A DNA stretch of 64,000 bases from Nelumbo lutea (taxonomy: Eukaryota; Streptophyta; Magnoliopsida; Proteales; Nelumbonaceae): assembly GCA_022828595.1 (NCBI GenBank), contig JAKGHH010000001.1:120664999-120728998 (forward strand), in the 5' to 3' direction. This document shows positions 46,301 through 58,390 of the stretch, piece after piece. The position numbers and the translations under genes were made by a program. The notes beneath the pieces were generated by a model. That model made no database searches. It saw nothing but the letters and a program-made list of their open reading frames with translations, and was not told the origin of the DNA. The number at the start of each line of letters is the position of its first letter. Position 1 is the stretch's first letter.

Positions 46301-49300
46301 AAATGGAATCAGTTTCCAAAGAACCTTCCTTTTTTTGCTCAAACCCTTAATCTGCCAGCAGTTTAACAACTCTTTAACCGACCTTGGCATCACCCAGTTA
46401 ACCTTCACAAAGTTGAAGAGATGATTCCATAAATGAGCAGAAAATGGGCAGTGGATACACAAATGATCAGTGGATTCAATACTGCAACCACATAAGCTAC
46501 AAGACAAGTCTGGGACCTGAATGCCTCTTCTCACCAGATTTTCCTTAGAAAGGCACTTATTTAGAGCCATGGTCCATACTAGGAAGCATGCTTTTGTCGG
46601 GCTGTTTGGATTCCATATTTGCCGAGCTGGGAAATCAGACCCACCCCTCCTTCCAATCAAAGCAGCTAGGGATTTTTACAGAGAATATACCATTTGAATT
46701 CCACCTCCAAAACCACTTGTCCTTCAAATTATAATCCAAAGCTTGATTTTGAAGACTTGACAAGAGATTCACTGCCTCTTCCACCTCCCAATCAAAAAGA
46801 TTCCTTTGAAAAGAGGGAGTCCAAAGAACTGAACCACTCAAAATGCTATAACACTCAGCAACTGAGGCCTCTTGATCTAAAGCACATTGATATAAGAGTG
46901 GGAAGGACTCAGCAAGAGGAACATCAGAGCACCACGGGTCTTTCCAGAATTTGGTCCTATTACCATTCCCCACCCTCATTGAGACTCCCCTAGCCAAATC
47001 TGAATAGGTCTTCATAATCCCTTTCCAAAGGGAGTTACCCCAGTTGGGAGGAAAATCCCTAGTTCTCCAATTTCCCCAACTCACACCATATTTACTAGCA
47101 ATGAGAGATCTCCACCATGCATCAGGCTTTATAGCAAATCTCATATCCATTTACCGAGCAGGGTAGAGTTAAAATTTTTCAGCTTCCTTATACCTAGCCC
47201 CCCATCTGACTTGGGGAGGCAAACTTGCTCCCAACTCACCAAGTGCATTTTCTTCTCCTCCCAGCCTCTCCAAAGGAAGTCCCTTTGAAGTTCTTCGATC
47301 TGATTTGCAACCTTCTTAGGAATATAAAACAGAGACAAGAAGTAGGTAGGCAAATTGGAGAGAGTACTCTTAATCAGAGTCACCCTCCCCCCGAAAGAAA
47401 GATATTTTGCCTTCCAAGAAGCCAGCTTCCTTTCCAATCTCTTAATAACTGGCTCCCAAATTACAGAGGAACCACCATTCACCCCTAACGGGAGGCCCAG
47501 ATATTTAACTGGAAGTGATCCAATCTGACAAGCCAAAATATCTTAACATTCAGCTAAATTAGAGACTTGGCCAACTAGGATGATTTGACTCTTATTCCAA
47601 TTTACTTTTAGCCCTGTAATCACTTCAAACCAAGATAGAATTCCAAGGACAAGTTCCACTTGAGAGGGCGAGGCATCCACAAAACATAGAGTATCATCTG
47701 CAAGTTCCACCCAGCACAATAGCAAAACCATCCCACTCTCCCGAACTTGCAACCTTCTTGCATAACAAAGTCAAGATCTCCATTACACATATAAAAAGAA
47801 GAGGAGACAAGGGGTCTCCCTGCCTGAGGCCCTTGGAACTATCAAAGAAACCTGCAATTTGCCCGTTTACTAGGATTGAGAACTTTGGAGAAGTGATACA
47901 AACTTTAATCCAATTTCTCCATTTCTACCCAAAATTCATCTGATGCAGCACAAGGTCCACACATCTCCAGTTAACATGGTCATAGGCCTTCTCGATATCA
48001 AGTTTACAAATCAAACCTGGGGAACCTTCTTTCTTCCTTGAGTGAATGAGCTCATTGGCAATAAGCACCGAATCCAACATCTGCTTGCCCGGAATGAAAG
48101 CACCTTGGTTGTTTGAGATGACGCTACCAAGTACTCCTTGTAATCTTTCAACAAGCACTTTAGCTAGGATTTTATAAAAACTATGCAGAAGGCTAATTGG
48201 CCTGAAATCCCTTATATTGATTGCACCTTCAATCTTTGGAATAAGGGTAATGAAAGTAGAGTTCAGGCTTCTCTGCAAAGAACCCCTCTCAAAAAAATCG
48301 TGGAAAACATTCATAATGTCTTGTCTCACTACATCCCAGCATTTAATGTAAGAGAGATTAGTAAGGCCACCGGGGCCAGGAGACTTCTCATCGGCCAACA
48401 ACTTGATTGCTCCTTTGATTTCCTCCTTAGAGAAAGGACCCTCAATAAGGGAAGATTGCTCCTCACTCAACTGGTTAAAAGGAAGGGATCTAGGGAAAGG
48501 TCTAAAAGGCCAATACTCCTTATACAGCTTCTTATAAAAATCTGATGCCACAACCTTCACGTCAGACTCAGTGATACCTACCCTGCCCTCCCCCTCTAGT
48601 CTAGTAATTACAAAAGCTCTAGCTCTAGCTCTAGCATTTGCCATTTTGTGAAAAAAATGTGTGCTCCTATCCCCCTCTTTCAGCCAAGCAACTTTAGCTC
48701 TTTGCCTCCATTTAATTTCTTCCACCACTGCCAATTTATCAAACATCAACTTGGCCTCCTGCTTTTTTTAATCTGAGCTCCTCAACAATGGGACCAAGCT
48801 CTTCAGCTGTATCTATCTCCTTTATGAGACTCAGGAGAGCCTTCTTCTCTGTATCTGAATTCAAATTCTTTTCCAACTTCCAAATCTTTAACCTTGCCTT
48901 GATGGCCCCCAGTTTCTTTGCCAATATGAAAGAATTAGTACCCTCTACTTGCAACTCCTCCCAAACTGACTTCAACAAAGGAACAAGATTAGCATCCTCA
49001 AACCAAGCATTCTCTATTTTAAAAGGAACTTTGGCTCTCATTCTAGCACCACAAACCAGCTGAATTGGACTGTGATCCAACACTGGCCTAGGAAGAACAA
49101 TCTGCTTAATCTCCGGAAAGACCTCTTCCCAATTAGATGTAACCAGAAACCTGTCCAGCCTCACAAGAGTAGGAGAATCTTGATTGCTGGTCCAAGTAAA
49201 CCTGTTGCCATGGAGAGGAAGGTCTTGGAGTTCAAATCCGTTGATAAATTCAGCAAATTGCACCATATCCCTCGATCTTCTCCCACCCAAACTTCTCTCA

Positions 49301-49755
49301 TCCACCGACAATATGACATTAAAATCCCCACCGATAATCCACGGGCAAGAAAGATTCCCCCTAGCCACAGCCAGTTCCTCCCAAAACTCCTCCCTCCGAC
49401 TTTGATTATTAGGGCCATACACATTAGTTATTTGAAAAACATTATCATCAGCAAACTTCAAAACAAGGGAAATTGAAAAATTCCCAATCTGAGATGAAAC
49501 CGGATTACACACTGTCGGGTCCCACATGCTCAGTAACCCCCTGCACTTCCAACAGCTGACTTTGACTTCCACCTAACCTCCCCCTCCCCCCAGATACTCC
49601 TAATCACTGCTGCCTCCACACTTTCCAATTTAGATTCTTGAATCAGAACCACCTTTGAACCTGAAGTTTTCAGAGAATCACAGAGAACCAACCTTCTTCT
49701 CCCCGACCCCAATCCCCTAACATTCCATGCAATGAGATGCCAAGCCAACCTAAAT
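46301..49755 (-). mobile_element. LINE E main body (endonuclease, RT, zf-RVT)
   Basis: Minus strand, L1-type ORF2. Endonuclease: 49530-49748 ('AWNVRGLGSGRRR') and 48739-49572 ('WIIGGDFNVIL', 'NRFTWTSNQDSPTLVRLDRF', 'LDHSPIQLV'; the usual S-D-H is L-D-H). RT: 47925-48749 ('DEKSPGPGGLTNLSYIKCWD', 'RDFRPISLLHSFYKILAKVL', 'NNQGAFIPGKQMLDSVLIAN', 'LDIEKAYDHVNW'), a 'GDPLSPLLFICVMEILTLLC' block near 47800, and 47543-47752 with L-A-D-D at the usual F-A-D-D. Thumb and linker: 47141-47536 and 46635-47150. zf-RVT: 46265-46660 ('CSLCGCSIESTDHLCIHC'). Several frameshifts. No ORF1 is visible, so it starts at or near ORF2. Confidence 0.9.
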
Positions 49756-50331
49756 GCATAATTGAGAATGATTATCTAATAAAATCTGAAGGCTCTAAAG
49801 TGACAAGGCAGAGGCCAAAAAGATATTGGGTTGGGGAAGAATTCATATTTCAATACTGGTAATCTCATTTAGGTGGGATTAGGTCATGATGATGGTACTG
49901 CATGCGTCAATAGATTTTAGTACAATAATAACTCTGGAACCGCTGAAAGCCCGAAAGTAATAATTTTCCCCATTTATATGATCAACTCATCTAGGTGATT
50001 CTTGCCCCCATCTCTTGAACTGAATTAGGTCTACCGCAGAGACGGCTCTGACATCAATTTAAAGAATACTGTTCTTAAAAGTAATGGCTTAGTAATATAT
50101 GCCTATTGCTTATGTCTGCAGCATCCATTATAAGGTACAACTGAGTCTTATATCATGGTTGAATCTTCTTATCAGTTCCCTGTTGCTGACCCTGGTTTTT
50201 CAATTCTTTTTCCTGAAAAGTTGAACACAATTGTATTTATTGTGATATACTATTTTGTTGAAAACGATATTAAATCCTTCTAAATTTTTATCTTTGTTTT
50301 CCTAGTAAATTTTGCTTGGTCTATTTCGCAG
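49756..50331 (+). other. Intron flank before the phosphatase-like exons
   Basis: Non-repeat, AT-rich sequence with a polypyrimidine stretch ending CTATTTCGCAG at 50331, a good splice acceptor. No transposon feature recognised. Confidence 0.5.
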
Positions 50332-50909
50332 ATATGGATAACACTGCAGGTTCTAGCTTGTATCCACTGTATCGCTGTAAAGTTCTGCACCTGGTTAGTA
50401 TCACTTCTTTCTTTTCTTTTTTGTTTCTTTCCAGGTTTGAATATGTCGAATCTAATATGAAGGATATTCAGATTGTCTTCTTTCTTCATAACTTTTACTT
50501 CCAAATACACTGGGTTCTTATAAAATGATACATCCAGGTGCGACATGCACAAGGGATTCACAATGTAGAAGGAGCAAAGAACTCCAAAGCATACTTATCT
50601 CCAGAACTTTTTGATGCCCACCTTACCTCTTTAGGTTGGCAGCAGGTAGTAGCCATTCACCTCTAATAACTTGTTCTTAATTCTATGTTATCATAAAGTC
50701 TTTCCCATTTAAAAAACACTTGCATTTTTCAGCTTGATGGTTATGCTTTGTCATTGGTAGTTTGAAATCACTCTTTTCTAATCTTTTGAAAGTAAAATGA
50801 TTCAAGAAGATTTTGTGTCTCTATAACAGGTTGATAATTTGCATAAGCATGTCCATGCATCGGGCCTTATCAAGAGGATTGATTTAGTAATTACATCTCC
50901 TCTGCTAAG
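50332..50909 (+). CDS. Phosphoglycerate-mutase-like protein, three internal exons
   Basis: Exons 50332-50393 (MDNTAGSSLYPLYRCKVLHL), 50538-50645 (VRHAQGIHNVEGAKNSKAYL, ...LTSLGWQQ) and 50830-50909 (VDNLHKHVHASGLIKRIDLV, ITSPLL + AG) all have GT/AG borders and join in frame. The 'LHLVRHAQGIHN' block is the histidine phosphatase catalytic motif in the plant variant R-H-A-x-G; the histidine is the phospho-acceptor in the family. 'TSPLLR' is the next conserved block. This matches plant phosphoglycerate mutase-like protein 1 / broad-range acid phosphatase DET1-like proteins, usually about 230-280 residues, probably cytosolic; the true substrate is not established here. Only the first ~82 residues are present. 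The donor at 50910 opens an intron holding Copia G and H, and later exons lie beyond 64 kb or are lost. Confidence 0.9.
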
Positions 50910-51029
50910 GTATTATTTCCAGTGTTTCAGATTCTTTCTAGTATATTTCTTATAATTTTACATTTTAAAAGGATATCTCTTCCATTTCATATAACTATCT
51001 AGAAAAATGACAAATATGACTGACCAGTC
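50910..51029 (+). other. Start of the intron carrying Copia G
   Basis: GTATTATTTCC donor and 120 bp of T-rich intron up to the Copia G target site. Confidence 0.7.
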
Positions 51030-51227
51030 TATAGAGATAAAGAGAGTTAGTTGAGGGCTATTTTTGTACTTTTACTCTTTCTTGTACAGTAGATTGTTTT
51101 GTACATTATCCTATGTATATTAAGGGAAGATTTGTCCTTTTATCTTCTTAATATAAATACCTTTTTCATGGGTGTCAACAATACACACCCACCAAACTGT
51201 TTTCTCTTTCTTGATCTGACTCTGACA
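51030..51227 (+). repeat. Copia G 5' LTR
   Basis: Begins TATAGAGATAAAGAG (first G mutated to A relative to the 3' copy TGTAGAG) and ends CTCTGACA. Contains ATATAAATACC as TATA-like box at about 51151. Confidence 0.85.
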
Positions 51228-51668
51228 TGGCATTAGAGCAGGTCACGATCTGATCTGCATAAAACTCCTTTTGTACCTGTGTTTTCTCAGTTCTTTTGGG
51301 GCCTCCCTAATAGTATTTGGAAAATCTTTAAGTTCCATTGAATCTCTTTTCTAGGGCTGTTTCGATCAGATCTGTACAGACCAGATTTCTGAACTGTTGC
51401 ACTACTAGAACTGCTTTTCTCCTCAGATCTCCTCTTAGGAACATCAAATCGGCCTGAAACTTAAGATCTGGTGTCACCCAGAGTACTATTGATCCTCTTT
51501 TGTCTGCTTTGGGTCGGATTTGATCTAGAAGGGTTTTGATCCATCTCTGGGTTTGGCAAACTGAATTAGTTTCCTTTTTTGGACATCGACTGAAAGGTAT
51601 TTCTTTCTACTCTTCGATTTGAAATCTATCTACTTCTTTGGAAGCTTGTACTGCTATTCTCCTTTTTG

Positions 51669-52768
51669 ATGGTGTCAAAAAGAATGGCTGTTCTTCCTGT
51701 CAAGTTCAATGGTACAAACTATGCTTTGTGGAAGTTTAATTTTCAATTTCATGTTGAGGTAAAGGGACTTTGGGGATACTTGGATGGGTCTATAGCAAAA
51801 CCGGATGATTCAGACATTAAGGCCCTTAATCAATGAAAGATTGATAATGCAAAAATTGCATCATGGATCCTCGGATCAGTTGAAACTGATATTACAATTT
51901 CTATGAGGGGATACTGGATTGCATGTGAGATGTACCAATACCTTGAGAAAGTATATCAACAATCAAACACTTCTAAACAATACCAAATAGAAGTTGATAT
52001 ATTTTCATATCATCAAGAAGAGAGGAAAGTTTAGGAATGTTATGCAGGATTTATTAATCTCTGGGTAGAGTATGAGCTAGTGCATTTGGGAAAGGATCCT
52101 TCAAACTGTTGTGTGAGTATATGAAAGAGAATTTTCATAGAAGGAATATTATGCATTTCTTAATACATCTCAGACCTGAATTTGAAGTTGTCATAACCAA
52201 TATTCCTAGTCGAGGGACTCTTCCTAATCTGGATACTATCCTTAGGTAAATGTTGAGAACAAAAACCAGGCTTGTTACATAGACCGCTCTTAATGGAAGG
52301 AAAGAGTTAAACATAGATATTGTCTTCCTTGCAACAAAACCTAAGGGGAAGAAGGATTTTTCCCGAGTGCAATGCTATGAATGCAAGGAGTTTGGGCATG
52401 TTGTCTCACACTACAAGAACAAGAACACATGTACTTATTGCAAGCAATCAAGACACATCATTACAGAATGCCCCACTTGACCTTAGAAAAGTGGTGGGTC
52501 AAATTAGAAGAAAGGAACCTATAAAGCTTATCATACTTCCATAGAGAGTTTAGATGCCTCCTCCTTTATTGTTTCAGTGGCTTCACAAAATGATACTTCC
52601 AATGGTAGTCTGAAGAAAGGATTCAACGGTTCATGTCCTCGGCCATCTCTTACACCTTTTTCTGCTATCAATCTGTCTGGTAAGTCTCCTACCCACTGTC
52701 CTTCATCAAATTACCTTTGGATCATTGACTCAGGCACCTCTAACCACATGACAGGGGGCCACCTTTGA
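51669..52768 (+). pseudogene. Copia G gag and protease
   Basis: Starts MVSKRMAVLPVKFNGTNYAL and continues with stops. Two zinc-knuckle motifs ('CYECKEFGHVVSHY' and 'CTYCKQSRHIITEC') sit at about 52374-52475. The protease block 'IIDSGTSNHMTG' has an intact D-S-G. No frame spans gag. Confidence 0.85.
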
Positions 52769-53329
52769 TCAATATCCCAAACCCCATCTTCCTAATAGAC
52801 ACATTGTTACTACAAATGGTAAAAAATTAGATATACTTGGTTGTGATGATTTACACTTATCTACCTCTAAGTCCTTTTCTTTTCACCTTCCCAAAACCTT
52901 ATTTGTACCCAAGTTAACCACTAACTTGATTTCTATTGGCCATCTTGTAGAAGATGGTAACACTGTCTTGTTTTCCTCTGATGGTTGTTTGATACAAGGC
53001 TAACAAATTGGGGAGGTGAAAGGGCTTAGACTGGGTCAGTTGTTTGCATTGGAGTTTGAGAAGAAGAAGGCCGACTCTATTTCTATTTCTTGTTTACTTT
53101 CCACTACTTCTGGTTTTGAATCATTTAATTGTAATAATGGCTAGAACTTCTAGCATAGATGCCTTGGTCACCCTTTTTCTAAGAAACTTGATGATAAGTT
53201 GTTTGTTTCTGGTAATTTACCAATTTCTACTACTTCTGGTAATAAAGCATGCATTACTTGTAGTTTGTGCAAGAGCCATATTTTACCATTTCTTTCTCAT
53301 CCTGAACATACTATAGTTCCTTTTTATTT

Positions 53330-54050
53330 AATACATAGTGATGTATAGTCATCTCTAGTTATTTCTAGATTGAGATACAAGTATTTTGTAACTTTTATTG
53401 AAGATTGCACTTGGTTTACTGGGACTTACTTTCTTTGCAAGAAATCCAAAGTCTACCTTACATTCAAACTATTTCAGGCTTATGTTGCTACCTAATTTGA
53501 AGGCAAGATTTATGTTCTACGGTCTGATTTAGGGGGAGAGTACTTTGATGGGAATTTTCAAACCTACTTGAAATAACAAGAAATCCAATCCCAAAAATCA
53601 TGTCCTGGTACTCCACAACAAAAAGGGGTAGCAAAAAGAAAGAATAGACACATTTTGAGCGTAGTCAAAACCCTCTTGCAAGATTCTCATGTACCCACTT
53701 GGCTTTGGGTGGAGGCGGCCAACACTTTTATGTATCTCATAAACCTTCTTCCATCATTTATCCTAAACAATACTTCTCCTTTTCAGTCCTTTTTTCACAA
53801 ATCCCCAAACCTATCTATGCTTAGAGTTTTTTGTTGCGTTTGCTATGTTCACCTTTTGCTCCATGAATGCACTAATCTAACTGTACATGCAACTTTGTGT
53901 GCCTTTGGTGGATACAGTCATGATCACAAGGGATTTCTTTGCTATGATCTGTACATGCAACTTTGTGTGCCTTTGGTGGATACAATCCTGATCACAGGGG
54001 ATTTCTTTGCTATGATCTTGCAGCCCACCACATTCAGATTTCTCGTAATG
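53330..54050 (+). pseudogene. Copia G integrase region
   Basis: Recognisable blocks: 'DCTWFTGTYFLCKKS' near 53405, 'LRSDLGGEYFDG' near 53520, 'CPGTPQQKGVAKRKNRHI' near 53608 and 'WVEAANTFMYLINLLPS' near 53708. The frame 53655-54215 contains a local tandem duplication: 'CATGCAACTTTGTGTGCCTTTGG' style sequence occurs at about 53886 and 53953. Confidence 0.75.
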
Positions 54051-54379
54051 TACTCTTTCTTGAGAATGTGTCCTTTGAACATGTTCTTAAATTTCCTGCT
54101 CCACAAATACTCCAAGTGTACTAACACCGCCCTTGCAACATCTTCAGACTTACTTCAGGAGGCAACGATCTACATCAGTCTCAATGCCTCTCTCCTCTCT
54201 ACCACCAGTTGTTGATCCAGTTACTCCATCTATCCTTGTAAGTTCATTTGATCCTCCACCTGAATCCACTGCACCCACTTTGTGCCATTGTTCTAGAATT
54301 TCTTGTCCACCTAACCGCTATGGTTTCTCACCAGACCATAGCTCTTTTTTTGCTATTTTATCCACCACAGACATTCCCA

Positions 54380-55160
54380 AATCTTACTAATAGGCTGTAG
54401 CAATTCCACATTAAAAAGATGCCATGGACTATGAGATTCAAACCTTTCTTGAGAATGACACCTAGGACTTGGTTAAAACTCCACCTGAAGCCTCTCTAAT
54501 TGGGAGTCACTAGATTTACTCTGTGAAGTTAAAGTCCAATCGAAGCCTAGATAGGTACAAGGCTAGGCTTGTTGCTCAAGGTTATAAACAAGAGTACGAG
54601 ATAGATTATGAGTAGACCTTTGCTACCATAGCAAAAATGACTACAATATGACTCATGTTGGCTATATTTGTAGCAAAACATTGGACAATTTATTAGATGA
54701 ATGTGAAGTATGCATTCCTACATGGGGAATTGAAGAAGACAGTGTACATAATGCCTTCTCTTGGATATTGTACAAATCCTCATCTTGTCTGTTATCACTG
54801 ATGCTGGTCTTGTCCAGGGATCCTTAGACCATTCCCTTTTTACCTTACATCGGGAGCAGGGCATGACCGTTCTCCTTCTTTATGTTGATGATATTATAGG
54901 GAATGATGCAGGAGTTGTTGATTTGAAGCGGCTCCTCAACGAATCTTTCAAGATGAAGGACTTAGGTCCCTTGATTTATTTTTTGGGGCTCGAGGTAAGT
55001 CGTAATGGTTGCTTTGTCAACCAACATAAATTTGCAGTGGATCTTGTTAGAATGGCTAACCTTAGTGATTCCAAGACTATTGATACTCCATTGGAAATTA
55101 ATCTGAGACTTAGTAAGGATGATAGTTCCCCTCTTAAAGATCCTACTCTCTATTGTTAGC
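54380..55160 (+). pseudogene. Copia G reverse transcriptase
   Basis: Blocks 'KSNRSLDRYKARLVAQGYKQ' (about 54535-54595), then degenerate palm, then 54761-55159 with 'LVQGSLDHSLFTLHREQGMT', 'LLYVDDIIGNDAG' and 'FKMKDLGPLIYFLGLEVSRN'. YVDD survives but the usual T-G of 'IIVTGND' is deleted. Many in-frame stops upstream. Confidence 0.8.
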
Positions 55161-55189
55161 TGGTAGGTAATATCTTACCATGACTCAGT

Positions 55190-55736
55190 CCGATATATCT
55201 TATGCAGTCCAACTTGTGAGCCAGTTTGTGTCATCCTCAAGAGAACTGCATTTGTCTATAGTCCACCAGACTATTAGATATGTAAGGGGGACTTTATCTT
55301 ATAGTATATTCTTCTCCTCATCCTCCATTAGCCTCGTTGCCTATGTGGATGCTGATTAGGTTGGCTGCCCAAACACTCGACGATCCACTACAGGTTGGTG
55401 TGTGTTTTCTTGGGAAACTCTCTCATTTCATGGAAGTGCAAAAAACAATCCGTAGTATCCAAATCTTCCACTGAAGTTGAAAATAGAGCCATGTCCTCAG
55501 TGTGTAGTGAAATTATATGGCTCCTAACTCTCCTACATGACATCCTACATGAGTTGTCACCCTTTGTTCCTCTCTTTTCTAGCAATGCAAGTGCAATCAA
55601 AATTGCATCCAACCCTGTATTCCGTGAGCATACAAATCATAACAAAGTGGATTGCCACTTCATTCGTCGTCTCCTTCTTGATGGCATTATTTCTTTTCCA
55701 CATGTGTATTCGGCCTCCAGCTTGTTGATTTATTGA
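55190..55736 (+). pseudogene. Copia G RNase H
   Basis: Reads 'YADQVGCPNTRRSTTGW'-type sequence with stops near 55350, then 'SWKCKKQSVVSKSSTEVENR' and 'SNASAIKIASNPVFREHTNH' in 55395-55736. It resembles Copia D RNase H in the 'SAIKIASNPVF' block. Confidence 0.75.
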
Positions 55737-55813
55737 CGAAGGTGTGACTCGGGCACGACATATATTTCTCATGGACAAAGTGATGCTTATTCCTAGGCAT
55801 CACTGAGGGGGAG

Positions 55814-56127
55814 TGTAGAGATAAAGAGAGTTAGTCGAGGGGGAGTGTAGACATATCTTTCTTGTACAGTAGATTGTTTTGTACACTATCATGTGTATTA
55901 AGGGCAGATTTGTCCTGTTATCTTCTTAATATAAATACCTTTTTAATGGGTGTTGACAGTCACTTAGGCTCAGTTTGAAAGGAGTACAAATACAAATATT
56001 TGGAGTGCAAAACCTTGTATTTTATTTGTACTTGTATTGTATATATTTGTATTTGTACTCTTTTCAAATTGAGCCTTAGACATACTCACCAAACTGTTGT
56101 TCTCTCTTTCTTGATTTGACTCTGACG
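55814..56127 (+). repeat. Copia G 3' LTR, interrupted by a MITE
   Basis: Starts TGTAGAGATAAAGAG, repeats a short 'GTCGAGGGGGAGTGTAGA' segment near 55833, and ends CTCTGACG. Removing the MITE at 55967-56075 restores alignment to the 5' LTR. Confidence 0.85.
55967..56075. mobile_element. Tourist-like MITE, 109 bp stem-loop
   Basis: Begins GGCTCAGTTTGAAAGG and ends CTTTTCAAATTGAGCC. The arms pair over about 32 bp ('GAGTACAAATACAAATA' against 'TATTTGTATTTGTACTC'). It is flanked by TTA on both sides (55964-55966 and 56076-56078). TTA duplications and GGC/GGG-type ends fit the PIF/Harbinger (Tourist) group. It is younger than Copia G because it sits in the 3' LTR only. Confidence 0.9.
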
Positions 56128-56479
56128 CAATCTTATTTTTAATAGAGAAGTTTATTCTTAATTAGCATGGATAGAATGCATCCCTGAGACTATAGTTTTG
56201 TGCTTTACTCCTTTATGATTTCTTTCTAAAGATTGGGATTCCTTTCATTACTTTTACCTGTACTAGTTTCTGAGCATTTTTTCTTAACATACATTGTACA
56301 ACCATGTAATAGAGATAGGGAATTTTGTTAGTGTCAAATACCTATAGAAGGTTTAGTATATACATGTATTATTAGTTTTATTTATTAAAGAAAAAATAAC
56401 CTTGAAACCATAAATTGATAGTAAGTGTTGAAGATTAATCAGTTTTATGATGTTTTTTTATGAGTAGATGTTTTATGTT
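56128..56479 (+). other. Intron sequence between Copia G and Copia H
   Basis: AT-rich, no coding or transposon motif recognised. Confidence 0.5.
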
Positions 56480-57211
56480 AGTTGTTAGATAGGAGGTGGA
56501 GACCACAGTAGTTATGTGAGTCCAAATATTATTATGTTTTTGTGTCTTATATATACTGTTTTATGTCTTGCCGCCCTATAAGGGCATAATCATCTTTGTA
56601 CTGCTCTATTACTTTTAATATAAATAATAAGTGAAGGGGGCGTCCAGATTATTGCTCTCCTTTCTTTTCAACTTCTCTTCTTTTCTTTTCCTTCTTTCTT
56701 CAAGAAACTCCTTTTATTTCATATTTTTTAATTCAGCAAGGGCTAGGGTTTCTAGAAGCATTCTCATGCAGCCCTAGATCAGCCGATTGCATGAAGTAAT
56801 AAAGGGCTGATCGATCTGCTGTAGATTGCCTAGTTATTGGATTTTTTGGTGGGATCTAGTCATCAAGAAGGTGATCTACTATTCAACATCAAAATCAGGA
56901 CGAACTGGAGTATGGGGAAGAGTCTTAGAAAAGTTGGACTCTTTGTTTTTTATCTGATCTTGGGCAGCCAGGTATTGTTAGCTTTCTTTTGATTTTCTAA
57001 AGAGTGTGGTTTAGTTTCTGGATTTTTCTAAGCCTCCTGGAGTGATCGATTCACTCTTCTCTCTATTGGGAGGCGTGGGGAGGAGAGAAATTTCTCTCCA
57101 GCTAGGGTTTTCTTCTTCCGGGAAGGGTTTGTTTTGTGTGTGTGTGATATTAAATTGTTTTTGGAAGGTTTCCAATCCATTTTTTCTTACTATTGAACTG
57201 TTTCAAGTAAG

Positions 57212-58390
57212 ATGGAGAGTTGGAATATCGAGATGAAATCGACTGATACTGTGAGACTAGGTGTTGGAGGTAGTAATGATATTTTTGGGTTTGGGATCAT
57301 TACTACAGTAAAACTTGATGGTACAAATTATTTGGAGTGGGCACAATCAGCTAAGATGGCTATTGGTGCCCGTGGAAAATTAGGGTATCTCACTGGGGAG
57401 GAAAAGAAACCTGATATACACTCTTCCCTATGGGTGCAAGAGAATTACAAAAAATGTCTTGGTTGTGTAATTCTATGTTACCACATATTGCAAAAAATTT
57501 CCTATGGGCTAATACTGCTAAGGAGATTTGGGATGGAGTGATTGAAACCTACTCTCAAAGACTAAATGAAATTAGAGCCTATCAGTTAAGGAATCAGGTG
57601 ATAAGTATGAAACAGGGAGAAAAACCTCTTGCTGTGTATTTCTCCATGCTGAAAACCCTATGGCAGGAAATAGATCACTTAGAAATTGTGGTATGAGAAA
57701 GTGTAAATGATGCAGCAACCTATCACAGACTGGTAGAGAGGAATAGGGTTTTTGAGTTCTTGGCAGGGTTGAACCCTGAATTCGACATTGCTAGGCAGCA
57801 TATTCTTTTTAGGGAGGGTGTGACACTCTCTTAAGCCTATGCCTTTGTCTTTGGAGAGGAGAGTGGGAGGAATGTAATGTTGAGACAGCCTGGGATTGAC
57901 CAGTTGGCTATGGTTGGTACAACAAAACCTAAACCGAATGAAGACAGGGGGAGTAGTATGACTAAAAGGGAAGATAAGAAGGACTTGGTGTGATTATTGC
58001 AAGAAGCCTAAGCATCCAGGGGCACTTGCTGGAAGCTTTATCCAAATCTTATACCTGCTTGGATAAGGAACAAGAAGGGAAATGCAAATGTAGCAGTACA
58101 GGAGACTCTTCGGTCCCTCTTTCCCAAACGGATTGGAAATCCATTACAGTAGCAACAGTGAGGATAGAATTGGAGAGGCTTGGACAGCTTATGAGTAAGA
58201 AAGATTCAACTAGCACTAGCCTTCCAGATGGACAGCAAAATGCAGGAGCTAGCTACACCTCTTCCTTTGCACATATAGGTAGTTCATATGCAACTATAAA
58301 TCTTGCATCCACTTTAGGGAAGGAGGGACCTCCCTAAATTATAGACTCAGGAGCATCTGAGCACATGATTAATGCCCCTACCCTTTTTAG
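57212..58390 (+). pseudogene. Copia H gag and protease
   Basis: Starts MESWNIEMKSTDTVRLG with 'KLDGTNYLEWAQSAKMAIGA', closely parallel to Copia F gag. It shifts frame near 57440 and continues in 57430-57696 ('TAKEIWDGVIETYSQRLNEI'). Stops follow at 57694 and 57832. Zinc knuckle 'CDYCKKPKHPG' lies near 57990 and protease 'IIDSGASEHMI' near 58340 with D-S-G intact. Confidence 0.85.

Larger units (their letters stand above)
51025..56132 (+). mobile_element. Copia G, about 5.1 kb, in the phosphatase-like intron
   Basis: Plus strand, 51030-56127. Short LTRs: 51030-51227 (198 bp) and 55814-56127 (enlarged by a MITE and a small duplication). Flanks cagtc (51025-51029) and caatc (56128-56132) form a 4/5 target duplication. 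Primer site TGGCATTAGAGCA directly follows the 5' LTR, a mutated form of the tRNA-Met site. Coding blocks carry many stops: gag from about 51669 ('FNGTNYALWKFNFQFHVEVK'), zinc knuckles (52370-52480), protease ('LWIIDSGTSNHMTG', about 52715), integrase, RT (YVDD at about 54884) and RNase H. It is a different family from Copia F/H. It inserted in the sense orientation of the gene. Confidence 0.9.

Noticed and set aside
40365..49785. Target duplication for LINE E
   Set aside because: TTGAGAA near 40367 and near 49762 is the best candidate but is only 7 bp, displaced from the tail, and could be chance.
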